This document shows, piece by piece, positions 23,615 through 33,807 of a DNA stretch of 64,000 nt (within the stretch, counting starts at the first letter, position 1; each line of letters begins with the position of its first letter). A program made the translations under genes and the position numbers. Origin of the DNA: Lathyrus oleraceus (Eukaryota > Streptophyta > Magnoliopsida > Fabales > Fabaceae); assembly GCF_024323335.1 (NCBI RefSeq), contig NC_066581.1, positions 184,838,830 through 184,902,829 on the forward strand. The letters run 5' to 3'. The notes under the pieces were generated by a model, which did not search any database, was not told the origin of the DNA, and saw only the letters and a list, made by a program, of their open reading frames with translations.

Positions 23615-23854
23615 CTGCATGTTTAATGCTTTGTTTTAGAAAAAGAGTTCAAGAAAGTCATAAAAACAAAAACATTGCCATTTTTAATTTTGAAAAATGT
23701 AAACAAAAATAGAAAGACAGGGATCACAAAATTGTTTGCAAAACATCCTTTATTAATGATATCATTGAAAAACATGATGAGGCCCTACAATGAACCACTA
23801 CGCCTTGGGCAGAACGTAGGGTTTTGTGCAAAACGAAAAACAAAAGAAAATTAC
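23615..23854 (-). other. Element B intron between protease and RT (240 nt)
   Basis: The minus-strand donor is CAGA|GTAATTTTC, two bases before the end of the protease frame's TAA, and the acceptor is CATGCAG|AAGTGATC. Joining them removes the stop and keeps frame into the RT ORF. A pyrimidine-rich stretch precedes the acceptor. Ogre elements are known to splice an intron at this place. Confidence 0.85.
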
Positions 23855-26800
23855 TCTGTTTGAAGAGTAACTTGGACCACATCTTCTGTTGTCCAGTTGT
23901 TGATCAACTCCCCTGGTGCACACGGGCGAACCCAGTTGTCCAGATCACAATCACTGTCACCATCTTCACTACTGGCCGCAAAGACGTCACCGTGATTCAT
24001 CAGCCCAGCGCTGGTAAAGGTACTCGGACCTGTCTGCACACCCTGCTCCGCCTGCAGAGGTTGATAACCAATTCCAAACTTATCTTCTTTGATAGGCAAA
24101 TCCACCATCTTGCCCCAGCCCTCAGCTTTACCAGAGTCGACAACCTCCTTGGCCTGCTTGTACGATGCAATTGAGGCACTTGGCTTCTTCTGCTCAGCAA
24201 AAGCCACCCTCTCAAGAGCAACAGTCTCAAATGCCTGGCATAAAGTTTCATGGATCTCGCCATCCACCTCTACATATTTGAAAGAGGATAGGTGACTTAC
24301 CAGAATATCTTCCTCACCGCACACGGTCACAATCTGACCGTTCCAGACATATTTCAACTTTTGGTGGAGAGTTGACGAAACTGCCCCAGCTGCGTGAATC
24401 CAAGGACGTCCCAACAAACAACTATAAGCTGGCTGGATGTCCATCACATAGAAGACAATGTCGAAAACCTCTGGACCGATCTTCACTAGCAAGGTGACTT
24501 CCCCAAAAACAGACCGTTTGGATCCGTCAAATGCACGCACAATCAGATCACTCGGAGTGAGGATAACTCCTTCCACATCAATCTTGCCCAAAGTCTTCTT
24601 AGGCAACACATTCAGCGAAGAGCCAGTGTCTACCAACACGTGTGACAACACTGCCCCCTTGCACTCCATGGTGATATGCAAGGCCTTGTTATGGTTACGT
24701 CCCTCAGGCGTTAAGTCCAAATCAGTGAACCCCAAACCATGTCTGGTACTCACATTGGCAATCATACCCTCTAGTTGGTTGACAGAAATCTCTTGAGGTA
24801 CGTAAGCCAGATTCAGCATCTTCAACAGGGCGTTACGATGAGCCTCAGAGCACAGAAGCAACGAGAGAATAGAAATTTTGGACGGAGTCTGATTCAGCTG
24901 ATCTACAATCTTGTAGTCACTCTTCTTGATTATTTTCATGAACTCCTCCACATCCTTCTCAAATGAACCCTCAGGCGCCTCCTTCTGAGCGGGTTCTTCA
25001 TCAACCACAACCTGTTTGCCTTTAGCCTTGGCGAGTGCCTCGGCATTGTTGTCTCTTAAAGGTTACGGAGCAAACAGCCGTCCACTTCTGGTAAACCCTC
25101 CTGGTCCATTGACATTGTCCACAACTGGACTCACAACCACAGGAGTCCTAGCTGGCACACCAATAGTCACAGGAGCCTGATTCACCGGCCTTGTCTGATT
25201 CTCAGCCCTTCGGTTGCTGCGATAAGCGTTGTCATATCTCCATGGCACAACCCTACTATCAACAGCCCTTCTTCCTGAAGCAATGATGGTAGTCGGAGTA
25301 CTGACGGTTACAAAAGCGGAAATAGTAACATGAGTACCACCAACTGCAGGCGCACTAACAGCCCTCTGACTATGTCTCTCGGACGGTTTGAAATAGATAG
25401 TGACGGTTGACACCATCCCACGATCTCTGACAGCCCGACTGAACTGCAAACAGCCCTCGTCAATCAGATTCTGAACGCCAGCCCGCAACTGATCACAACC
25501 ATTCTCTGATTCAGCACAGTCTATACAGCCCTCACAACAGCCCGGGAATACTCCCCCATTCAACAAACGGTCTTTTACAACAAATAATGAGGTTTGAACA
25601 TCCTCAACACTGACAATCACAACTTCAGCTTCTCCCCCTTCCAGATTGTTCACTCTGTGCGCACCATGCGGAGGCATAGGGTTATTTACAACATTCGGCA
25701 CAGGAGCAAAATTGATAGTTTTAGCGTCAATTAGGTCCTGGACCTTATGATGAAAAGCCCTACAGTTCTCAATGTGGTGCCCCGGTGCACCAGAATGGAA
25801 ATCACAACGCACGTTGGCATCATACCCAGGTGGTATTTTTTTCAACGGCGCCATGGTTCTCAACTCCACAAATCCCAATCTGAGCAACTCAGGTAGCAAC
25901 TCAGCATAGGTCATCGGTAAAGGATCAAAATGCCGATCAGGCATCCTCTGTCTCGGCTGATACGGACGTTGCTGTTGTTGTTGTTGTTGTGGCGGTGGTT
26001 GAACTCTTTGTTGTTGCTGTTGTTGACGAGGTTGAGGCGCCGTAATGGTTACAGCAGCAACCTGGCGATACTGATTTCTGTTTGTACTCCTTCGATGTTG
26101 CACAACATTGGTTTCCCCCTCTCTCCGGCGAGGTGCCCCAGCAATGGTTTCTTGGACGATGAGGAACCCACATCCTGAATCTTACCAGCTTTGATCAGGC
26201 TCTCTGTCCTCTCTCCGCAAATTACGACATCTGAAAAACTACCGAATAAGAAACTTCCCATCCGGTCCATGAAAACACCCTGCAGTGTCCCAATGAACAT
26301 ATCAGTAAGTTCCCTCTCCAGCATAGGGGGTTGTACTCTTGCAGCCAATTCACGCCACCTCTGGGCGTACTCCTTGAAGCTTTCACCTGATTTCTGACAA
26401 AGACTCTGCAACTGAGTCCGGCTCGGCGCCATGTCCATATTGTGTTTATACTGCCTCAAGAAGGCCTCTCCCAGATCTCTCCAACAGCGGATAGAATCTC
26501 TCTTCAGTTCCATATACCAATCCAAGGAAGCCCCAGATAAGCTATCCTAGAAAAAATACATCCACATTTTTTCGTCATCAGTGTAAGCAGAGTTTTTTCC
26601 GATAATAGGCCTGCACGTGGGTGCGAGGGCAAGAAGTACCATTATATTTATCGAACGAGGGTGCTTTGAATTTATAGGGAATCCTCAACCCTTCCATCAA
26701 ACCCATGTTGGTCACATCAAAACCTAGGGAATTCAGACATTCCATAGCTCTGATTTTCTCGGCAAGGGCATCAACTTTACGGTCCCTCTCTTCCACTCTA

Positions 26801-27168
26801 ACCACATCACCATCATCTTCACTGAGCAGAGTGAACATGTCCTCTTGTCTATCAACAATCGGAGCAGGATGACGAATCGGAGCCCGGGTAGCTCTAACAT
26901 TAACAGTCTCTGCAGCAAGAGGTTGTCCGTTGATTCTGATCCCCCTCAATTCATCCCCTACAGCATAGTCATTGACGGGAGCAGCAGCAACATTCTCATG
27001 AACGGGTACACCCACTGGTGACGCTCGGTTGGACGGCGGAATCACAGCTTCCTGTCTCTGGGCTAAGGCACGCAGCTCCTCTTGCCCTTGAACAACCCCT
27101 TGCATCATCGTCATAAACTGGGCCATGTTTGCCCTCATCTCAGCCAACTCTGCTTGAACCTGGTCCAT
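23851..27168 (-). pseudogene. Element B gag-protease
   Basis: The likely start is the ATG at 27168 (MDQVQAELAEM). The N-terminal half is retroelement Gag with the capsid signature DSLSGASLDWYMEL, KQYKHNMDMAPSRTQL-like and FKEYAQRWRELA words. A glutamine-rich linker (25974-26035) and a CHHC knuckle (CDFHSGAPGHHIENC) follow. The aspartic protease motif LVDTGSS is at residues 125-131 of the last open frame (25008-23851). Breaks are a +1 frameshift near 26593, TAG at 26547-26549, a -1 frameshift near 26140 and TAA at 25063-25065. Confidence 0.92.
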
Positions 27169-28077
27169 GTTCCTCTGATGATTCAGTCTGGTTGAGTAAC
27201 GATGCGGTCGTTGATCAGCTATCCTGCCTGACACAGGAACCAGAGTGAGAAGTCTCGATCAAGAACACCTGTAATGCAAGAATGATATGTATATGATGTG
27301 TGCGATGCGTATGCAGGTTAACTTTTCTTTTTCTTATACATTATTTTTGAAAATAAACATGCTATGATGAAAATGATGGAGCCATGACTGGTCGACTGAG
27401 TATCACACGGCACGGGATCAAAGCTTCGGCTTGAATTCGGAACCACAAATCATCTGAAACCCAAAGTCAACTGAACCCATACTTCTGAACCACGTCACCA
27501 TCTGAGCAAGTACCCTCAAATTCATCCCAGGGATCCGAAATAAACGGAACCCTCTGATCAATACCAGGGTCAAACCTCCGGCGTCCAGAAATAAAGATCC
27601 ATAAATCCGGCTTAAAGTCACCAACAAAGCATCACTGGCAGAAACCGGTACTTGCAAGAATCAAACCCTCCCCTCACAGGTGAATTCTAACAAGGTCATC
27701 CTAAGGCGGACAATGGTCTCGACAATCGGGCAAAGATACTCAACGGGTTTGAACCTCGTCCGGCTGTGGTATGTCACGTCGCAACAACATGCTGATACAG
27801 CAAGTGAGGAGACGTGAGACCACGCTAATCCTAGGTGTATACTCGGGCCTGGGTTTTAGCCCCACTCAGAACACCCACCCCAAATCAGAGAAACCACCTG
27901 TACAGAAGACAACACAATGATAGTATGATGCATGCAAACATTTATGCAAATATATACACAACATAATAATCATAAATGCAATAAATGAAACAGCAAAAGC
28001 AACCAAACCCTATCCTAGAGAGCGCTAGGAGAGACTCGCTTAGGGAAGATGGACCAGCAAGAGGTCAACTTCTCTTC
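27169..28077 (-). other. Element B leader; ORF1 deleted
   Basis: The flanks match A: 27169-27300 matches 37096-37230, and 27330 onward matches 39240 onward. Everything corresponding to ORF1 of A (37499-39139) is absent. No substitute gene is present. Confidence 0.85.
28014..28029 (-). other. Candidate dimerisation hairpin, element B leader
   Basis: CCTAGAGAGCGCTAGG can form a CCTAG/CTAGG stem, and it contains the self-complementary AGCGCT. It lies about 50 nt from the PBS and is identical in A (39877-39892). Confidence 0.35.
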
Positions 28078-28095
28078 TCCCTAGCAGAGTCGCCA
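28078..28095 (-). other. Primer-binding site of element B
   Basis: The minus strand reads TGGCGACTCTGCTAGGGA, two bases after the LTR. TGG matches the CCA end of a tRNA. From memory, Ogre is primed by tRNA-Arg. Confidence 0.85.
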
Positions 28096-28136
28096 GCTGT
28101 CGCATTACGCGAAAAACCGGCGGGAAAACGAAACAA

Positions 28137-28147
28137 CAGAGCCGCCA
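28137..28147 (-). other. PBS-like box in U5 of B (5' LTR)
   Basis: The minus strand reads TGGCGGCTCTG, 40-50 nt from the U5 end. Confidence 0.5.
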
Positions 28148-28260
28148 CCGTGCGTTATTTATCCCAAAAGAGGGAAAGGAAACGCTCGAAGTAAACCTGG
28201 AAAAGACATGGTCTCGTGACCAGAGAGAGATGGGATCGGGATTCGGTTATGCGAAGGGAA

Positions 28261-28297
28261 GGTATTAGCACCCCTACATATCCGTCGTACTCAACGG
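28261..28297 (-). other. U5 twin-hairpin module, B 5' LTR
   Basis: Hairpin 1 is CCGTCG-TACT-CAACGG. The single change relative to the other B LTR gives a G-U pair on the transcript strand rather than a mismatch. Hairpin 2 is GGTATTAGCACC. Confidence 0.7.
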
Positions 28298-28582
28298 GAT
28301 CCGCGCACAAAAGAAAGGATAAAGGTTGCTAAAAAACTGATCACAAACTGCACACAAGGCTGAAAGAAGACACAGAAAAGACAAAAGAAACTAACTCGGC
28401 AGGATATCGCATCCTGGGCCTACGTAGTCTGTCAGGCACAGACATCAGAGTCGGCGTAGTTCGGGATAGGGGGAAGCGTGCTCGCTAGGATGTCGCATCC
28501 TATGCATACGTATCTTCTCTGACTGGAGAAGAATCAGAGCACTCGTAGCTCGGCTAACGCACGCCAAACAAAACCACACAGG

Positions 28583-28811
28583 AAACCGACTGCCAATCGC
28601 TGGACTTACGTCAGACTCCACACAAACAGGCAAACATGGAAACCGAATGCCAATCGCTGGACTTACATCAGACTCCGAACCAACAAACACACACGCAGGA
28701 AACCGACTGCCAATCGCTGGACTTATGTCAGACTCCAAACAAAACAAACCAGACACAGGAAATCGACTGCCAATCGCTGGACTTATGTCAGACTCCAAAC
28801 ACACACAAAGG
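28583..28811 (-). repeat. U5 57/60-bp tandem repeats, B 5' LTR
   Basis: Four copies match 10412-10640. The sense open frame (28445-28819, 124 codons) has the same length as in the other LTR. Confidence 0.8.
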
Positions 28812-29171
28812 GGTTGCAAAAGAAAAAGGGCGCCCGGAGAGATCAGCTCATCTCCTGCCTACGTACCTCATATGGTATGAGGATCAGGGCGACGTAGTTC
28901 CCCTACGCAGGGAAAGAACTAGCCTAACCAGAGACTGGGAAATGACATACTAGAAGGGAGACTGACTCGAGCCTAATAGTTATCATGTAAATTCACCATG
29001 GTTCTAGGTTGAGGTTTCTATCTAACTTGCACAGGGAGCAAGCTATCCTAAACAGCATAGGCAAAGCAAACATACACACAATTAACACACACTATATACA
29101 AACAAAGTAGGCTCACACAAGGTTAGGCTGTGAAACACAAGCCAACTGGAATCGGGTGTAGTTAGCTCTTA

Positions 29172-29194
29172 ACCCTAACATTGAGAGTTAGGGT
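29172..29194 (-). other. Telomere-motif hairpin in LTR B (5' copy)
   Basis: ACCCTAAC, ATTGAGA loop, GTTAGGGT. Confidence 0.6.
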
Positions 29195-31928
29195 GAAGCA
29201 GATGAAATGGGAAGTGAGGGTAAGACCTCACAGCTCTTATCCCTGGCCTGGGAGAGCTTGACTCAAATAGAAGGTGTGGGAGTTCAGAAAGTAGGAACTC
29301 TTCTATCCACATATGACTGACACAACAAGGATCTTGGGTTAATATCCACAATGCATCAACACAAGGTGTGTGAGCAAAGTGGATGACACACTGAATAGCA
29401 GGAGATGGATTACACATCTCTTTTATCTGCCAATTTCCTTATCAAAGGACTTTTCCTGCTTGACACAAAAATAAACAAACACAAGCATTGCCTCTTAAGG
29501 AGGGCTTCAGACAGGTGCCTGCCCAAGTAACAGGACAGGTCTTCCAGACTACATGAAGTCAGAGAGTTATACCTCAAATGGTTAAGCAACCAAGCAAAAG
29601 CAAAAGCAAGTTCAAAAGAACTTAAGCAACTTATGTACCTGAAAAAAAATCTAACTTAATCAGTATACAAGTCAAAAAGTCAAACAGACAACCAACAGTC
29701 AACAGTACACAGTCAAACAAGCAATGCAACAATGTGCAAGGCACAAGCCAATGAGCACCACTCAAACAACTTGGAATCAACCTACAAAACAACTCAAAGT
29801 TAGTCAACATCAACCAATTAATCAACTCAAATGAGTGAGCAACTCCAATCATAGCAATGTGCTTCTTAACCTGAAATCAAAACTCAACTTTGAGTCACAA
29901 ACCACTAGGTCAAGGCCTAGGGTCAAAGATGGAGAAATAATCCAAAACAGAACATGAAATTCAACATGAATCAACCTCAATCAATTAAGAACCCAATCCA
30001 AAATGTCCTATATCAATATCATTCACCAAATTCATTTTATGAACCAAGTATGGCAAGGTATGCAAGTTGCAACCACATTGTGACAACTGAATGAACAAAT
30101 GCACATTAAATCAAAAATGATTCAAATAATCTCAACAAAATTCATGAGTAAACAGAACACGCCACATGATCATCACACAAAAAATTAGGGCAATTGGACA
30201 TGATTAGGCATCGTAATCAAATTGCATAAGGCAAGGTAAGCACACTCAAGCACCTATCTGGCACAACTTGGCACATCAACTTAGCACAAGCATAAAACAG
30301 AAATGAAACATGATAAAAACTTAAAACCAAAGCCAAAACAATCTTCAACATGTCTAGAAAGAGTGTGCAAAATTTCACATTCATAGGATAAAGCACAAGC
30401 ATTTCACAATCAATTCAAAATCAAGACCATTCAAAAGTGCACAAATGACCATCCAGAATGAAAAATCTCAAGCAAATCAGAAATGAATCCAAAAATTCCA
30501 AGAAAATTCATGATAAATCATAACATCCATATCAAGCATCATACAAAAAATCAAAGCATTTGGAATTTATTTGGCATGGCAAAGAAATTAATCAAATTGG
30601 ACAAGCAAAGGTGTGACACACATTGTCACACCTACATTCACAAGATCATAACTCAGCAATGGCAATTGATAAAAATGCAAACTCAACACCAAAATATCCA
30701 GCAAAGAGTCTTGCTTCAACATGTCAAATTTCATAGGCATTGGATAAACAACCATCATTTCACAAATGGAAAAGCAAGGCAAGGTACAAATAGAATACAT
30801 GTTTATAAACCCTAGGTCAAAACAAAATCCAGCCAGGCACAAATTATGGAAAAATAATAAAAACAAACTAGACATAATAATGAAAACAATGCAAAAATTC
30901 CCATATTTTTTGGATGATTATTTAATCATTTATGAATTTTGAAAGTGAAAGAAAAAATAAAAAATAAAAAAATGCATGTGAAGTATGTATGAACATGTGG
31001 ATGGAAATGAGATAAAATGAAATGCCATTTGAATAAATGTCCTGGCCGGGAATCGAAGTAAGGCCGATTTCAAATGATGGCGCGCTAGTAGTGAAACTCA
31101 GCGTTTCACTTAATGCGCTGGCCTGGTCAAAGGTGATGTGTCACAGTCAAAAGCACGCTAACCAATCAAAAAGCCAGGCAGATGCATACGTGTGCCAATA
31201 CATGAGCAGTATTCCATAAACACATGTAAAATTTCAGAAACACGCTCCAATGGATCAAAACGCATTCTGGAAACGAAACCCTATCATCTTCATCGTGTTC
31301 ATGCATGCTCAAGAACAAATGTCTCAGATTCAAAAAATAAGCACATCAACGTGTTCATCTCTCATCACTCATCACTAATCCAGGCATGGTTTGTCCTAAT
31401 TCAACACATATTCAGAGAATCGAGCAAAAGAAGAATCACACATCAAACTTTAAATCACTATAACTACTTCAATTCTACATGGAATTCAGTGATCTAAAGC
31501 TCAGATTGATCAGCAATGCAAGATCTACAACAACCACATAATAATTTCAAGAATTAAGGAAGTCGATTTGGAACCTTGATGAAGATGCAGAACTGGAATC
31601 GATGACTTGAGGCCTTGTAATGCTCAAACAGATCCTCTTCAGTGCTTGTATGGATGAATGGATGAAGGTTTGAGGCTTAGATGTGCACGATTCTTCCAGA
31701 ATTTGCAACTGCCATGGATGACCTTCAAGCTTTAAGCTGCTTCCAACTGCACGATTTCTACTGAATCTTGCTTCAACAATGCTCCATAATGCTTATAGAT
31801 GATGAATGAATCAAGAAATATGCAATGTATTTGCAGAATTTCAAAGAAGGTTGAGAGAGAAAATTTGAAGAAATTTTTTAGATCTGAAAATGTGGTGGTG
31901 TTAATCCTGAAATCTGTTAGGGTTTGTA

Positions 31929-31935
31929 CTTTATA
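31929..31935 (-). promoter_or_regulatory. TATA box of LTR B (5' copy)
   Basis: The minus strand reads GAGTATAAAG. This would be the active promoter of element B, about 980 bp from the U3 start. Confidence 0.6.
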
Positions 31936-32910
31936 CTCCCTCTTAATCAAGTCCTTAATCACACTTAAGCAAATGGCAAATGGATTAGTGAAAACAAGGT
32001 GTAAGTACAAAATTAGATAATGCACCTCTATGCATGAAAATGAATGGAACAGTGCACGTGGAATAGCTTGAATTCACTCAAAATATCCTTTTGGAGCCAA
32101 TGGAAGTGTTGCCATGTGTAAATAATGCATCATTTTTAAATTTGAAAATTCCCTCCAAAAATTAAGTGAAAATGCAAATGATCATGTAATGAGAATGCAT
32201 GGCATGTAATGCATGTTTTGGATAGTATATGTCAAGACATGAACAATGCAAAAAGAATGCATGGCAAGTTATGCATGTTTGAAGTTCCATGTTCACTTGG
32301 TCATGATTGATCCATATCTCTTCAACCATACATGATAAATTCATTATCTTGGACTTTTTGGAAAGGGGAGAGAAAGATCTTCAACTTTCATGTTGGACAA
32401 AATTTTATTTGATGCCTTCTTGATGATGTAATCTTGAGGAGAAAACCTTTCCATTTTTGGCAAATCCAAATTACAGGTCACTTACTATTTTTGGAAAGTT
32501 TTGATCTGACCTCAAATCCTTCATTGTTGATGTTTGAAATGTCAAATGAGACTTTTATGGACATGAATGAGTCATCTCTAACCATCTCCCACCTCCAAAT
32601 CCATGGTTGAATTGACAATTGACTTTTGTTAACTTTTTAGGGTTTCAGATGAACTGACCATTGACTGATGAGCTTTGAGCCTCCAATGCTTGGCCAAACC
32701 ACTTCAAAATGATCCCTGAATCATATGAACTCATTGAACCAACCCTAGGGCTTTGATTCCATAGGAAATGCACTTGCTTGCTTGCACAACTGAATCTCCT
32801 GATCATCTCCTATGCTGATGACTGATGGACTATGCAATGACCAATGCAATGTTAATGACCTAAAATGAAAATGTATGTACAAATGGGAGGTGCAAATTTG
32901 AGGTGCTACA

Positions 32911-32915
32911 CAGAG
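32911..32915. repeat. Target-site duplication CAGAG, right of B
   Basis: This is the partner of 9922-9926. Element A sequence resumes directly after it. Confidence 0.92.
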
Positions 32916-33563
32916 AAACCGTCCATGAAAGAGAACACCGAGGATTGAGCCGTGTTATCAACCAATACATCAATGTGAGGTAATGGGAAATCATCTTTCG
33001 GACTGGCTCTGTTCAAATCCCGGTAATCGACACACATTCTGACTTTGCCGTCCTTCTTTGGCACGGGAACGATGTTGGCCACCCACGGGGGATAAGTAGT
33101 CACTGACAGAAAACCCGCATCCAACTGCTTCTGAACCTCTTCCTTGATCTTAACAGCCATATCGGGACTAGTTCTACGAAGCTTCTGCTTGACTGAAGGA
33201 CAATCTTCTCTGAGAGGTAGCCTGTGCACCACAATATCTGTATCAAACCCAGGCATATCTTGATACGACCAGACGAATATCTCCACGTATTCTCTCAGCA
33301 TTTCAATCAATCTTCTCTTGACGTCTTCCTTCAAAGCAGCCCCGATCTTGATCTCTTTCCTGGCGTCCTCAGTACCAAGATTAATGATTTCCAACTCCTC
33401 CTGATGAGGTTGGATGACCCTTTCCTCCTGCTTCAATAATCTGACCAGTTCTTTAGGGAGTTCACAATCTTCCTCACTCTCCTCTTCAGCTTGGTAGATG
33501 GGATTATTGAAATCATACTGAGCCATAACATAACTGTTTATAGTGGAGTCCGTAAGATCAATT
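32911..33563 (-). pseudogene. Element A pol 5' part: RT N-terminal half
   Basis: This is the start of exon 2 of A. The open frame (MAQYDFNNPIYQAEEES...) runs through the RT fingers (PPWVANIVPVPKKDGKVRMC, VDYRDLNRAS, FPLPHID) to FMDGFS. The next codons (GYNQIK) lie at 9926 on the other side of B. There is no internal stop in this piece, so before B landed this half was open. Confidence 0.92.
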
Positions 33564-33807
33564 CTGCATGTTTAATGCTTTATTTTAGAAAAAAGAGTTC
33601 AAGAAAGTCACAAAAACAAAAAACATTGCCATTTTTATTGTTTTGAAAAATGAAAATAAAAACAGAAAGACAGGGATCACAAAATTGTTTGCAAAACGTC
33701 CTTTATTAATGATATCATTGAAAAACATGATGAGGCCCTACAATGAACCACTACGCCTTGGGCAGAACGTAGGGTTTTGTGCAAAATGAAAAACAAAAGA
33801 AAATTAC
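33564..33807 (-). other. Element A intron between protease and RT (244 nt)
   Basis: It has the same donor CAGA|GTAATTTTC and acceptor CATGCAG|AATTGATC as in B, and splicing keeps the reading frame. Confidence 0.83.

Larger units (their letters stand above)
9927..32910 (-). mobile_element. Element B: Ogre-type retrotransposon lacking ORF1
   Basis: This complete insertion is bounded by CAGAG duplications. It has a 3' LTR 9927-16738 (containing solo LTR E), PPT 16739-16751, 3' UTR, pol, a 240-nt intron, gag-pro, leader, PBS 28078-28095 and 5' LTR 28098-32910. LTR lengths are 4813 bp and 4832 bp (after removing E and its TSD) and they are visibly near-identical, so it is a recent insertion. Only about 0.9 kb separates gag from the PBS, where A has about 2.8 kb with ORF1. 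gag-pro has two frameshifts and two stops, and pol has one stop. Confidence 0.95.
28098..32910 (-). repeat. Element B 5' LTR (4813 bp)
   Basis: It starts TGTCGCATTACGCG, next to the PBS, and ends GAGGTGCTACA at the CAGAG duplication. It aligns with 9927-16738 minus E. One local replacement distinguishes the copies near 32255-32275. The open frames inside are not supported as genes. Confidence 0.94.
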
